Shown here: positions 34,354-43,662 of the stretch, one piece after another
How the letters are laid out: each line of letters starts with the position of its first letter
Position numbering within the stretch: the stretch's first letter is position 1
NCBI RefSeq assembly: GCF_900102135.1
Contig: NZ_FMVJ01000005.1
Location: forward strand, 398,736 to 462,735
Direction: 5' to 3'
DNA length: 64,000 bases
Origin: Microvirga guangxiensis
GTDB lineage: Bacteria > Pseudomonadota > Alphaproteobacteria > Rhizobiales > Beijerinckiaceae
The notes under the pieces: model-generated
Told to the model about the DNA's origin: nothing
The model's input: only the letters and a program-made list of their open reading frames with translations
The model's database searches: none
Translations under genes and position numbers: made by a program

Positions 34354-35298
34354 TTAAGCCTCCGGCAGGATGGGCTCCTCGATATCCTTGGCCTTACGCC
34401 CGCGCCGTGCCGCTTCGTGTTCGAGCAGCAGAAGCACCAGGCCTGCGGTGCAGATCACGGCCGCTCCGACGAGAGTCCAGAATTCGACGACGTCCCCGAA
34501 AGCCAGATAGCCCAGCACAATGGCCCAGATGATGAGCGTGTACTGGTAGGGCGCCACGACGGAAGCCGGAGCGATCTTGAGCGAGCGGTTGACGCAGGCA
34601 TGAGCCGCCATCGATACGATGCCCAGAAGGAATAGGCCCGCAAGATCGAGCCATCCAGGGGTGACCCAAGCGAAGGGCGCAGCAGCGATGCCGAAAATGA
34701 GGCTGCCCAAGATCTGGCCCAGAACGAGCGTGCCATCATCGGTGTCACGCAGCTTGCGGGTCGTAATCATGAGAAGCGAGTAGAACAGGCTTCCGGCAAT
34801 GGCGATGATGGCAGGCAGCGAGAGCGTCGCCGAAGAGGGTCTCAGCGCTATCAGCACGCCTACGAAGCCGACTGCGATCGCGATGATGCGCGGCATGTCG
34901 ATCTTTTCGCCGAGCCAGAAGGCTGCGAAGGCTGCCACATAAATGGGGGCTGCGAGGTAATAGGTCATCACGTCCGCAAGAGGCAGGTATGTGACGGCCC
35001 AGTAGAAGCAGGCAACCTCCAGCGTCGAGAACACGATGCGGACCGCATGGAGCCCCGGTTGTGGCGGAATTCTCAGTGGCATCTTCTGCTGGCGCATGAG
35101 CGGCAGGAGGATCATCAGGGCCGCAATACTGCGCAAAAGCAGGACTTGGCCGACGGAGTAGGTGGCGACAAGCCATTTTCCCATCACGTCGTTTACGGAA
35201 AACATGAAGGTGCCGAGCAGCATCAGGCCGATGCCGACGAGGGCGCCCGAGCGCACCTTATTTACGGATGGGGAAGTAGGATGACTCATGATCGGCAT
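34354..35298 (-). CDS. EamA/DMT-family transporter
   Basis: This 314-aa protein has ten predicted TM helices in two EamA repeats. The first repeat contains DVMGKWLVATYSVGQVLLLR and ends in IAVGFVGVLIALRP; the second begins near SLFYSLLMITTRKL and contains APYQYTLIIWAIVLGYLAFG. It resembles the RhaT/S-adenosylmethionine-carrier type of drug/metabolite exporters, but the substrate is unknown. An internal ATG at 35289 is a possible start; neither has a clear ribosome site. A second, similar transporter lies at 53349-54281. Confidence 0.88.
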   Translation of the reverse strand: MPIMSHPTSPSVNKVRSGALVGIGLMLLGTFMFSVNDVMGKWLVATYSVGQVLLLRSIAALMILLPLMRQQKMPLRIPPQPGLHAVRIVFSTLEVACFYWAVTYLPLADVMTYYLAAPIYVAAFAAFWLGEKIDMPRIIAIAVGFVGVLIALRPSSATLSLPAIIAIAGSLFYSLLMITTRKLRDTDDGTLVLGQILGSLIFGIAAAPFAWVTPGWLDLAGLFLLGIVSMAAHACVNRSLKIAPASVVAPYQYTLIIWAIVLGYLAFGDVVEFWTLVGAAVICTAGLVLLLLEHEAARRGRKAKDIEEPILPEA

Positions 35299-35372
35299 TC
35301 ATGATGGAAGCAGGAATAATTCACAAGAGGGCCGAAAGCTGCGTTAATAGGCCTGGGCATGGAGGGGAAACC

Positions 35373-35828
35373 ATGAGTGAACTCACACCTAAAGACCCTG
35401 ATTTCGAGACGCGGGTACGGGGGAGCTTCGCGAAGCAGGGGCTTATGGAAACCCTTGGCGCATCCATCGCCCGTGTATTGCCGGGGCAGGTCGATATCGT
35501 GCTGCCTCCATCACCCGCCGTGTCGCAGCAGCATGGCTTCGTCCACGCGGGAGCGGTTGCGAGCATTGCGGACTCGGCCGCCGGCTATGCAGCGCTCACC
35601 TTGATGCCGCCCGGAGCAGGGGTGCTGACGGCCGAATTCAAGATCAACCTCCTGGCGCCGGCCGTCGGGGACAGCATCGTTGCCCGCGGAAAGGTTATCA
35701 GGGCCGGACGCACGCTCACGCTGGCGCAAACCGATGTCTTTGCCGGGCGCGAAGGACAGGAAAAGCTCATTGCCATGTTGACGGCAACCCTCATGACGAT
35801 CGAGGGGCGCGCCGGCGTGGGAGACTAG
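35373..35828 (+). CDS. PaaI-family hotdog-fold thioesterase
   Basis: This 151-aa protein starts at the ATG at 35373, preceded by GGAGGGG about 5 nt upstream; the longer frame to 35301 lacks support. The hotdog helix motif QQHGFVHAGAVASIADSAAG contains the HGG-type loop (HAG here), and FKINLLAPAVGDSIVARGKV matches the PaaI thioesterase core. It probably hydrolyses acyl-CoA thioesters in the cytoplasm. It is convergent with the SMP-30 gene, and their stop codons overlap by 4 nt. Confidence 0.87.
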   Translation: MSELTPKDPDFETRVRGSFAKQGLMETLGASIARVLPGQVDIVLPPSPAVSQQHGFVHAGAVASIADSAAGYAALTLMPPGAGVLTAEFKINLLAPAVGDSIVARGKVIRAGRTLTLAQTDVFAGREGQEKLIAMLTATLMTIEGRAGVGD

Positions 35829-36751
35829 AACGTTTTCGCTCCGTTCACGGGCAGCATGATGGCATAGAGCGATGTCGTCGCGCAGATATAGAGGCGATTG
35901 CGCTTGATGCCCCCAAAAACCACATTGGCGACGACCTCCGGCACCAGGATCTTTCCGATGAGCGTACCGTCGCTCTCGTAGCAATGCACGCCATCGCCCG
36001 CGCTGGCCCAGATCCGTCCCGCGTCGTCCAGGCGGAAGCCGTCGAAAAGACCGCTCGTGCAGGTCGCGAATACGTTTCCACCCGTCAGGCGGCTGTTCTC
36101 GCCAACATCGAAGGCGCGGATATGGCGTGGGCCGTCAGCGACATGCGTAGCGCCCGTATCGGCGACGTAGAGACGCTTCTCGTCCGGAGAAAAGGCAAGG
36201 CCGTTCGGGCGCACGAAGTCGTCGGCGACGACGCTGACGGATCCGCTCTGCGGATCGACGCGATAGACATGACAGGAGCCGATTTCGCTCTCCGCCTTAT
36301 GGCCTTCGTAATCGGAATCGATGCCATAGGCCGGGTCGGTGAACCAGATCGACCCATCGGACTTTACCACCACATCGTTTGGGCTGTTGATACGCTTTCC
36401 CTCGTAATGGCTCGCAATCACTGTGATGGAGCCGTCGTGTTCCGTGCGCGTGACGCGCCGATTGCCGTGCTCGCAGGTGATAAGACGACCCTGTCGATCC
36501 ACCGTGTTGCCGTTGGAATATCCGGATGGATTGCGAAAGATGCTGACAGCGTTCGACGTTTCGTCGAAGCGCATCATGCGATCGTTGGGAACATCGCTCC
36601 ACACAAGATAGCGTCCCGCCGGAAAATAGGCGGGGCCTTCCGCCCAGCGACATCCCTCTGTGAGCTTTTCCAGGCGGGCCGTAGGGATGACCAGACGACG
36701 GAAGCGATCATCCAAAATAACGGCGACGTCCCGAAACATGCCTGGCTCCAC
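35825..36751 (-). CDS. SMP-30/gluconolactonase-family lactonase
   Basis: This is a 308-aa six-bladed beta-propeller. Likely metal ligands are Glu38 in CRWAEGPAYF, Asn183 in VRPNGLAFSPDEKRLYVAD and an Asp in SGLFDGFRLDDAGRIWA; NSPNDVVVKSDGSIWFTDP is the classic family repeat. Such enzymes open sugar lactones or related esters. It follows the universal-stress gene by 4 nt and ends the ppk2-usp-SMP30 unit. There is no signal peptide. An ATG four codons downstream is an alternative start. Confidence 0.9.
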   Translation of the reverse strand: MEPGMFRDVAVILDDRFRRLVIPTARLEKLTEGCRWAEGPAYFPAGRYLVWSDVPNDRMMRFDETSNAVSIFRNPSGYSNGNTVDRQGRLITCEHGNRRVTRTEHDGSITVIASHYEGKRINSPNDVVVKSDGSIWFTDPAYGIDSDYEGHKAESEIGSCHVYRVDPQSGSVSVVADDFVRPNGLAFSPDEKRLYVADTGATHVADGPRHIRAFDVGENSRLTGGNVFATCTSGLFDGFRLDDAGRIWASAGDGVHCYESDGTLIGKILVPEVVANVVFGGIKRNRLYICATTSLYAIMLPVNGAKTF

Positions 36752-36755
36752 TGCC

Positions 36756-37592
36756 TCAATGGGCCATCAGAACGGGGATGGTCGTGCTGTTCAGGATATG
36801 GCTCGTCGCTCCGCCGAAGAACATCTGTCTCAGGCGGCTTTGGGTATAGGCACCTTTGATCAGAAGGTCGCAACCGAGGGCGGCAGCCTCTGTCAAGATC
36901 GTCTCGCCCGGCCTGTCCGAAGGGTCCGGAGCCGTCATGGCCTCTGCCGCGATGTCGTGCATGCGTAAGGAACGGGCGAGCTCGGACCCGGACGGACCTG
37001 GAACGCCCCAATCCTCCAGTTCGAGAACCACAACGCGACGGGCCTTCTTCAGCAGTGGCATGGCTCCCAGCACTGCGCGCGCCGTCTCGGTGCTGCGGTT
37101 CCAGGCAATTACCGCAACCTCCCCGAAGGTACGGGGCACGCTCGGCGGGGAGATCAGAACCGGATGTCCTGTTTCGAAGAGCGCGGCTTCGACGGTGGAT
37201 AAGCGCGTCTGGCCGTCCGATCCGTCAGGTCTTCCGACCACGATGGCGTCGAAAACCCGGCCATAGGCACCTAAAAATGCATCCTCCATCAAGCCATCCT
37301 GCCGCCAGCCGAAGCTCAAGCCCGACAGGCCGCTGGAGGAGCGTGAAATCTGCTTGGTGCCCATGAAGCCTTCGAACCGTTCACGGCAGACACGGGCCAT
37401 CTCGGTTCGGTTCTCGGGGGTGAGAGGCGAAGGGACACCGATGGCGATATCCACCGGCAGAACCACGGGATAGTCGGGGGTGATTGCTAGCCCCTCGATA
37501 TAGCTGTCAAAGGTTCGGCCCAAGAGGAGCGCCACTTCGAGCTGGCTCTCGATCAGGCCATGGTCTTCGATCGGGACGAGAATGCTTTTCAT
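36756..37592 (-). CDS. universal stress protein, tandem UspA domains
   Basis: This 278-aa protein starts at the ATG at 37592 (MKSILVPIED); the longer upstream frame is unlikely. It has two Usp folds: residues 1-135, degenerate, and about 150-278 with EVAVIAWNRSTETARAVLGA, then LLIKGAYTQSRLRQMFFGG and STTIPVLMAH. The ATP-binding GxxGxxR-type loop is altered in both. It lies between ppk2 and the SMP-30 gene on the same strand and suggests a stress-response unit. Confidence 0.87.
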   Translation of the reverse strand: MKSILVPIEDHGLIESQLEVALLLGRTFDSYIEGLAITPDYPVVLPVDIAIGVPSPLTPENRTEMARVCRERFEGFMGTKQISRSSSGLSGLSFGWRQDGLMEDAFLGAYGRVFDAIVVGRPDGSDGQTRLSTVEAALFETGHPVLISPPSVPRTFGEVAVIAWNRSTETARAVLGAMPLLKKARRVVVLELEDWGVPGPSGSELARSLRMHDIAAEAMTAPDPSDRPGETILTEAAALGCDLLIKGAYTQSRLRQMFFGGATSHILNSTTIPVLMAH

Positions 37593-37654
37593 AAGATTAT
37601 TGTCGCGCGCCAAGCCCGCCTCGGCAAGGGCTTTCGACGAAGGTTGCATTCCAA

Positions 37655-38479
37655 TCAGGGAATTGTGAAATCGCCCGGGTTCCAGGACACGTTCGGATAT
37701 TGCGGGTTCATGTCTTCCAGCGTCGCCTTGACGATGGAAGCGATGGCTGCGTTGCGCACCCATTTCCGGTCGGCCGGAATGACATGCCAGGGGGCATGAG
37801 GTGTGGAGCAGCGCTGCAGCATGATCTCATAGGCTTCCTGATACTCGTCCCAGTGCTCCCTGTCCTCCAGGTCGCTGGGATTGAACTTCCAATGCTTCGC
37901 CGGGTCGTCGAGCCGGGCCTGAAGCCGCTCCTTCTGCTCGTCCTTCGAGATGTGCAGCATGAATTTCAGGATGGTCGTGCCGTTCTCGACGAGCATCTTT
38001 TCAAAAGCATTGATCTGCTCGTAGCGCTGTTCGACAGCCTCCTTTGACGCCAGGCCACGCACCTTTGCGATCAGCACATCCTCGTAATGCGAGCGGTTGA
38101 AGATGCCGATGGTTCCACGTCGGGGACAGGCGGCATGGACCCGCCAGAGGTAGTCGTGCTCCAGCTCCAGCCTCGAGGGCGGTCCGAACGCATGCACCGA
38201 GACTCCAAGCGGGCCGGTAGAGTTGAAGACGCTGCGGATCGTGCCATCCTTGCCCGAGGTGTCGGTGCCTTGCAGGATAATCAACAGGGCGCGCGAGCCT
38301 TCCGAATAGAGACGGTCCTGCAGCGCATCGATGCTCTTGGCGAGAGTAGCGGTGGCAGCCTTTGTTTCCTTCTCGTCTCCGAAAAGACTGGAGTCGCGCG
38401 GGTCACGGTCTTTCAGGCTGAAGCGCTCACCCGGCACAACCTGCAATTTTTCGATGATGCTGCGCTCCAGATCCGACAT
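37655..38479 (-). CDS. ppk2: polyphosphate kinase 2 family protein
   Basis: This 274-aa single-domain PPK2 has Walker A GTDTSGKDGT (about 70-79), lid motif GIFNRSHYEDVLIAKVRGL and FMLHISKDEQKERLQARLDD, then FNPSDLEDREHWDEYQEAYE. PPK2 enzymes use polyphosphate to phosphorylate nucleotides or the reverse. The sequence pattern (DYLWRVH, RGTIGIFNRSHYEDVL) looks closest to class III members acting on AMP/ADP, a tentative subclass. GGAG lies 9 nt before the ATG. It is the first gene of a unit with usp and an SMP-30 gene. Confidence 0.92.
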   Translation of the reverse strand: MSDLERSIIEKLQVVPGERFSLKDRDPRDSSLFGDEKETKAATATLAKSIDALQDRLYSEGSRALLIILQGTDTSGKDGTIRSVFNSTGPLGVSVHAFGPPSRLELEHDYLWRVHAACPRRGTIGIFNRSHYEDVLIAKVRGLASKEAVEQRYEQINAFEKMLVENGTTILKFMLHISKDEQKERLQARLDDPAKHWKFNPSDLEDREHWDEYQEAYEIMLQRCSTPHAPWHVIPADRKWVRNAAIASIVKATLEDMNPQYPNVSWNPGDFTIP

Positions 38480-38596
38480 GCCGCCACTCCTGTGTCAGGC
38501 AAGACGATAGGGCGTTCAGCCATGAAAGGAAGGTCTGGATGGCGAGGGGCAGCCTTCTTTACGGACCGCAAACAGCCTTCTAGGAATGTATCAGAC

Positions 38597-39256
38597 ATGC
38601 TCACAAAAAGGCCCTTCGCTATGTTGGCTCTCTATTACTATCCGGGCAATGCCAGCCTTCTGCCGCATATGATGCTGCGGGAGATCAGGGTCCCGTTCGA
38701 CATGCGTTTGGTTGACCGCGACCAGAACGCTCAGAAGAGTGACGAGTATCTTAAGCTCAATCCGAACGGTCGTATTCCCGTGCTTGTCGATGGAGACCTC
38801 GTGCTGTTCGAGACGAGCGCCATTGCCCTGCACCTCGTGGATAGGTTCCCGGAAGCAGGACTTGCGCCTTCCTTTGGCACGAAGGAGCGCGCCGAGTTCT
38901 ACAAGTGGATGGTGCACCTCACCAACACGCCTCAGGCGGAGTATCGGGCGTGGTTTTATCCGCACGAGCATGTGAGCGATGAGGCTGCTATTCCTGCAGC
39001 CCAGAAGGCCGCCGAGCAGCGCCTCTACCGGATGTTCGATGTCATTTCCGAGCAGCTCGGTGACAAGACCTGGCTTCTCGGAGATCGCTTTTCCGCAGCG
39101 GACCTCTTCCTGTTCATGCTGATCCGTTGGGGCAGAGCGATGCCGCGTCCGCCGCGTACGCTTCCCAACTTGAATGCGCTGGCCGAACGTGTGCTTGCAC
39201 GCCCTGCAGTTCAAGCGGCTCTAGAGGCGGAAGGTCTGAAGGCCCCGATCTTCTAA
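38597..39256 (+). CDS. glutathione S-transferase family protein
   Basis: The protein has about 219 aa. The N-terminal thioredoxin-like domain begins LALYYYPGNASLLPHMMLRE and includes LNPNGRIPVLVDGDLVLFET, then SAIALHLVDRFP, the glutathione-binding beta3-alpha3 region. The all-helical C-terminal domain has WLLGDRFSAADLFLFMLIRW, with the N-capping box Ser/Asp. Two in-frame ATGs compete (38597 with AGGA 10 nt upstream, 38621 with AAAAAGG 9 nt upstream). It converges with the LigD-like gene 4 nt away. Confidence 0.88.
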   Translation: MLTKRPFAMLALYYYPGNASLLPHMMLREIRVPFDMRLVDRDQNAQKSDEYLKLNPNGRIPVLVDGDLVLFETSAIALHLVDRFPEAGLAPSFGTKERAEFYKWMVHLTNTPQAEYRAWFYPHEHVSDEAAIPAAQKAAEQRLYRMFDVISEQLGDKTWLLGDRFSAADLFLFMLIRWGRAMPRPPRTLPNLNALAERVLARPAVQAALEAEGLKAPIF

Positions 39257-39260
39257 CGGT

Positions 39261-40832
39261 TCATGCCTTTCGAGGTGTCCGCCTCGTGCGCTTTGCCTCA
39301 GGCAAGGCCTGATCGGTCTCCGCTATTTCTGACCATGGGTCCTGTTTCATAGAGGCAAGGCGCTTTGCCAAATTCTCGACCGTGAACCCATTGGGTTTGA
39401 GGTCGGAAGTCAATTCTTCCCAGGCAACCGGCGTCGCTACAGGCGCGCCGGGGCGAGAGCGGGTGGAGTAGGGGGCAACAGCGGAAGCCTCGCGGTTGTT
39501 GCGAAGATAGTCGATGAAGATCTTGCCCACGCGTTCGTTCTTGACGGAGGTGGTGGTATAGCGATCAGGCTCGTCCTTCGCCATCGCTTCCGCTAGGCTG
39601 CGCGTGAAGGCCAGCGCTTCCTTCCAGGAGGCTTTGGGCTTCAAGGGTACGACAATGTGCAGGCCCTTCCCGCCGGTCGTCTTGACGAAGCTTTCGAGGC
39701 CCTGCGCCTTCAGGCGTTCGCGAACGGCAAGCGCTCCTTCGATCACTTGGCTCCACTCCACGCCTTCGCCTGGATCGAGATCGAAAATCAGCCTGTCGGG
39801 TTTCTCCAGATCGGCCAGCGTAGCGCCCCATACATGCAGTTCGAGGACGCCCGACTGCACGAGAGCGACGACGCCCTGAATGTCGCTGACGGTCAGGACC
39901 TCCAGCTTGCCTGAGGTGTCAGGAACCATGGTGCGATGGATCGCATCGTTCATGCCCGCCCAGGAATGCCGCTGCACGAAACACTTCTTCTGCGCGCCCG
40001 AGGGACAGCGGATCAGGGTCAGGGGGCGGTTGACGAGATGCGGCAGGAGCCAATCCGCGATGCCAGCGTAGAACTCTGCCAGTTCCTGCTTGGTGAGCCC
40101 CTGATCCTCCCACAGCACCCGTTCTGGATGGGTGAGGCGAACGCCTTCGACTTCAACAGTATGTGCCTCTGCCTCTTTGGTGGTGCTTTTGGAACGGGAT
40201 GCTGGTTTCTTAGCGGATGATGTCGCGGGCTTCTTCGCCACGGATTTCTTCTTCGCCGCGGATTTCATAGGTGCGATCTCTTCGATGGAGCGGCTCGACT
40301 TCACAGAAAGCGGCGCTTCTTCAAGAATGTCGGGATCGTCTTCGGTTCGGGCGTAAGCGTCCTCTGCCTTGATCAAAAGCCAGGACTCCTGTTTCTCACG
40401 CGAACGTTTAGCCATGCGGACCAGATGCCAAGTACCGTTGAGCTTTTCGCCATCGAGACGGAAGGTGAGGCGTCCTTTTTCGTAGCCCTCGTGAGGATCC
40501 CCCTCTGGCTTCCATGTGCCTCGGTCCCAGACCAATACCGTGCCGCCACCGTATTGCCCTTCAGGGATCGTGCCCTCGAAATCTGCATAGGCGAGGGGAT
40601 GGTCCTCAACGTGGACCGCAAGGCGTTTCTCGCCTTTGACAAGGCTTGGCCCCTTTGCAACGGCCCAGCTTTTGAGCACACCGTCCATTTCGAGGCGGAA
40701 GTCGTAATGCAGGTGGGAAGCGTCGTGCTTCTGAACGACGAAAGATGAGCCTTTTCGCCGAGCGGTCTTGCCTGCCGGTTCCGAGGTCCGGGTGAAGTCG
40801 CGCTTGGCGCGGTAGGGTGCGAGCTTTGCCAT
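39261..40832 (-). CDS. ligD: LigD-like protein: 3'-phosphoesterase plus primase-polymerase, no ligase domain
   Basis: This is a 523-aa protein. Residues 30-160 are the LigD 3'-phosphoesterase domain (VVQKHDASHLHYDFRLEMDG, EDHPLAYADFEGTIPEGQYG). A Lys/Ala/Ser linker (about 165-225) leads to the AEP-type polymerase domain (230-510) with LTHPERVLW, FDLDPGEGVEW holding the catalytic Asp pair, TTGGKGLHIVVPL and YLRNNREASAVAPYSTR. LigD acts in non-homologous end joining with Ku. The ATP-dependent ligase domain that normally lies between or beside these two is missing, with no KxDG motif. No ku gene is in the window. A second LigD or a separate ligase elsewhere is expected. Confidence 0.9.
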   Translation of the reverse strand: MAKLAPYRAKRDFTRTSEPAGKTARRKGSSFVVQKHDASHLHYDFRLEMDGVLKSWAVAKGPSLVKGEKRLAVHVEDHPLAYADFEGTIPEGQYGGGTVLVWDRGTWKPEGDPHEGYEKGRLTFRLDGEKLNGTWHLVRMAKRSREKQESWLLIKAEDAYARTEDDPDILEEAPLSVKSSRSIEEIAPMKSAAKKKSVAKKPATSSAKKPASRSKSTTKEAEAHTVEVEGVRLTHPERVLWEDQGLTKQELAEFYAGIADWLLPHLVNRPLTLIRCPSGAQKKCFVQRHSWAGMNDAIHRTMVPDTSGKLEVLTVSDIQGVVALVQSGVLELHVWGATLADLEKPDRLIFDLDPGEGVEWSQVIEGALAVRERLKAQGLESFVKTTGGKGLHIVVPLKPKASWKEALAFTRSLAEAMAKDEPDRYTTTSVKNERVGKIFIDYLRNNREASAVAPYSTRSRPGAPVATPVAWEELTSDLKPNGFTVENLAKRLASMKQDPWSEIAETDQALPEAKRTRRTPRKA

Positions 40833-40872
40833 GGCGCGGAGTCAATTCCGCGCCATGGATGCGGGTTCCCGG

Positions 40873-42507
40873 TCAGGAGGCCAGGGGCTGGCTCTTGGCC
40901 TCGGTCTTTTCGCGCTCGCTCAGGAACGCAGCTGCAATCAAGTCGCGGGTATAGGCCTCGCGGGGCCGCTCGAAGATTTCCTCCGCCGTTCCGCGCTCCA
41001 CCACTTTCCCGGTCTTCATGACCATGATCTCGTCTGAGAGGGCGCGCACGACGGCCAAGTCGTGGCTGATGAACACATAGGCCAAGCCATGAGCCTTCTG
41101 CAGGCTGCGCAGCAATTCCACGATCTCTTTCTGCACGGAGCGGTCGAGGGCCGAGGTCGGCTCGTCGAGCACCACCAGCTTCGGATGCAGGATCATGGCG
41201 CGAGCAATGGCGATGCGCTGGCGTTGGCCACCGGAGAATTCGTGCGGAAAGCGGTTGCGCCAGCCTGCATCGAGCTGCACTTCCTCGAAGGCCTGAGCCG
41301 CGCGGCGGTCACGCTCCTTACGGGAGATGCTCGGCTCATGGACCAGCAGACCTTCGGTCACAATCTCGCCCGCCGTCATGCGCGGGGAGAGAGAGCCGAA
41401 CGGATCCTGGAACACGAGCTGCAGATGACGGCGCAACGGGCGCATGCCCGAGCGGTCGAGCGGCATGAGGTTGCGGTCCTCGAAGCGGACAGTGCCAGAG
41501 GCGGGCTGCAGCTTGAGGATAGCGCGGCCAAGAGTGGATTTGCCGGAACCGGACTCACCCACGACGCCCACCGTTTCACCCGCGCGAACCGTGAGGCTTA
41601 CGTCGTCGACAGCGCGCAGGACATGCGTGCTCTTGCCGAAGAAGTTCTTCTCGAGAGAGAAGGTCACATGGATGTTCTTGGCATCCAGAATGACAGGCGA
41701 GTTCGCAGGCGCGGGCTCCTTGCGGCCGCGCGGCTCCGCGTCGATCAGCATCTGGGTATAGGGGTGCTTGGGAGCGGCGAAAAGGTCCGTCGTGGGGCCA
41801 CTTTCCACCACCTCGCCCCGCTTCATCACATAGGTGTGGTCCGCGAAACGGCGCACGATGCCGAGGTCGTGGGTGATGAACACGACGGACATGCCGAGGC
41901 GCTTCTGCAGGTCGCGCAGCAATTCGAGGATCTGCGCCTGCACCGTCACATCAAGAGCGGTGGTCGGCTCGTCAGCGATCAATACGTCCGGGTTGTTGGC
42001 GAGCGCCATGGCGATCATCACGCGCTGACGCTGACCGCCGGACATCTCATGCGGGTAGGCATCGATCCGGCGGGCCGGATCGGGAATACGCACCAGCTCC
42101 AGAAGTTCGATGGCGCGCTTGCGGGCGGCGGACTTGCTCAAACCCCCATGGGTCATCAGGGGAAGCGCGAGCTGGTCTCCGATCCGATAGAGCGGATCGA
42201 GCGAGGTCATCGGCTCCTGGAAGATCATGGTGAGCTTCGAGCCGCGATACGTATTGAGCTTTTCGGGAGAGAGGCCAATCAGCTCCTGCCCACGATACTT
42301 TACAGAGCCTTCGGCCCAGCCGTTCGAAGCGAGAAGGCCCATCACCGACATCATGGTCTGGCTCTTGCCGGAGCCGGATTCTCCGACGATGGCAACGGTC
42401 TCGCCGGGCGGGATGTCGAGGTCGATCCCCTTCACCGCATGGAGAATGCCGTCGCCCGTGCGAAAGCGGACCTGAAGGTTGCGGACGGAAAGAACAGGTT
42501 CTGTCAT
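40873..42507 (-). CDS. oppDF: oligopeptide ABC transporter, fused dual ATP-binding protein (OppD-OppF/YejF type)
   Basis: This 544-aa protein has two complete ABC ATPase domains. The first (about 5-250) has Walker [18 protein letters not shown], signature [15 protein letters not shown] and [10 protein letters not shown]. The second (about 290-530) has [30 protein letters not shown] and [12 protein letters not shown] cysteine-free oligopeptide linker follows the first domain ([14 protein letters not shown]). The ATG at 42507 lies one base after the upstream stop codon. It is the last gene of the oppA-B-C-DF operon; fused ATPases of this kind are typical of the Yej and related peptide importers. 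Confidence 0.93.
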   Translation of the reverse strand: MTEPVLSVRNLQVRFRTGDGILHAVKGIDLDIPPGETVAIVGESGSGKSQTMMSVMGLLASNGWAEGSVKYRGQELIGLSPEKLNTYRGSKLTMIFQEPMTSLDPLYRIGDQLALPLMTHGGLSKSAARKRAIELLELVRIPDPARRIDAYPHEMSGGQRQRVMIAMALANNPDVLIADEPTTALDVTVQAQILELLRDLQKRLGMSVVFITHDLGIVRRFADHTYVMKRGEVVESGPTTDLFAAPKHPYTQMLIDAEPRGRKEPAPANSPVILDAKNIHVTFSLEKNFFGKSTHVLRAVDDVSLTVRAGETVGVVGESGSGKSTLGRAILKLQPASGTVRFEDRNLMPLDRSGMRPLRRHLQLVFQDPFGSLSPRMTAGEIVTEGLLVHEPSISRKERDRRAAQAFEEVQLDAGWRNRFPHEFSGGQRQRIAIARAMILHPKLVVLDEPTSALDRSVQKEIVELLRSLQKAHGLAYVFISHDLAVVRALSDEIMVMKTGKVVERGTAEEIFERPREAYTRDLIAAAFLSEREKTEAKSQPLAS

Positions 42508-42508
42508 G

Positions 42509-43654
42509 TCAGCGATCCTTCGGGTCGAGAGCATCGCGCAGACCGTCGCCGATGAAGTTGAGGCAGAACAGGATCGCGACAAGCGTGATGGACGGATAGA
42601 TGAGCATCCAGGTCGCGCCCTGGATGTTCTTGGCGCCCTCGGAAATGAGCACGCCGAGGCTGGTATTCGGCTCCTGAACGCCGAGGCCGAGGAATGAGAG
42701 GAAGCTCTCCAGCAGGATCACCTTCGGCACGAGCAGCGTCATGTAGACCACGACGGGCCCAAGGGTGTTCGGGATCACGTGGCGGCGGATGATGCCCTTG
42801 GTCTCGACGCCGAGGGCCTCGGCCGCCTGCACGTATTCCTGGCGCTTGATGGAGAGGGTCTGGCCACGCACGATTCGGGCCATGTCGAGCCATTCGACCG
42901 CGCCGACCGCGATGAACATCAGGATGAAGTTGCGGCCGAAGAACACCACCAGCATGATCACGAAGAAGATGAATGGCAGCGAATAGAGGATATCGACGAT
43001 GCGCATCATCACAAGGTCGACACGCCCACCGAGATAGCCCGAAGTCGCGCCGTAGATCACGCCGATCACGATGGCCACGAAGGTGGCAAGCAAGCCGATA
43101 GCGAGCGAGATCTGGCCCGCCTTCATGGTGCGGGTAAGAAGGTCGCGCCCGTTCGTGTCGGTGCCGAATATGAAGTATTGCTGGCGAACCGGCACATCGA
43201 CGACGAGCCTGCGGCCTTCATCCTGGCGCTCGATAACCTGTGCGGGTCCAAAGAGGTTGGAACGCTCGAAATAAGCGAGCAAACGCTCATCAATGGGGCG
43301 TGTGCTCGTGCTCACGAGGGTGAGGTGCACGACGCCATTGTCGAGAGAGATATTCTCAGCCTTGGCACGAACGCGCGAGCCGATGCGCTCGATGTTGGGC
43401 TCTATCTGATCGGCCTTCGGATAGGCTTCCAGGCTCGCGGGCACCTTCACGTAGTCCGGATAGACCCGGTCGAAGGGGTGGCCTGTAAAGAACGGTCCGA
43501 AGATGCAGGCGAGCGCAATCAGGCCCAGCACAATGATGCTGGTAAGAGCGGCCCTGTTGCGGACGAGGCGTCCGCGGGCTTCGGCCCAGAGGGAACGACC
43601 GGCAACAACGGGTCCGGTCATGGTTTCGACAGGAAGAACGGCGCCTTCAGCCAT
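42509..43654 (-). CDS. oppC: oligopeptide ABC transporter permease (OppC/YejE type)
   Basis: This 381-aa permease starts at the ATG at 43654, preceded by GAGGTGG about 5 nt upstream; the long upstream frame is oppB read out of frame. The N-terminal TM (about 38-58) is followed by an unusually long periplasmic region (about 60-165) before the BPD_transp_1 domain (GTDTNGRDLLTRTMKAGQIS; EAA-loop region EYVQAAEALGVETKGIIRRH). The insertion is as in YejE-like permeases. It partners with oppB in the same operon. Confidence 0.92.
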   Translation of the reverse strand: MAEGAVLPVETMTGPVVAGRSLWAEARGRLVRNRAALTSIIVLGLIALACIFGPFFTGHPFDRVYPDYVKVPASLEAYPKADQIEPNIERIGSRVRAKAENISLDNGVVHLTLVSTSTRPIDERLLAYFERSNLFGPAQVIERQDEGRRLVVDVPVRQQYFIFGTDTNGRDLLTRTMKAGQISLAIGLLATFVAIVIGVIYGATSGYLGGRVDLVMMRIVDILYSLPFIFFVIMLVVFFGRNFILMFIAVGAVEWLDMARIVRGQTLSIKRQEYVQAAEALGVETKGIIRRHVIPNTLGPVVVYMTLLVPKVILLESFLSFLGLGVQEPNTSLGVLISEGAKNIQGATWMLIYPSITLVAILFCLNFIGDGLRDALDPKDR

Positions 43655-43662
43655 GATCCACC

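Noticed and set aside
38087-38596. Long N-terminal extension of the GST frame
   Set aside because: It runs antisense through ppk2; the GST fold begins at LALYYYPG, so the start was placed at 38597.
41062-42555. 497-codon plus-strand open frame
   Set aside because: It lies wholly antisense to the fused oppDF gene, which has complete ABC motifs; the frame is a by-product of high G+C codon bias.
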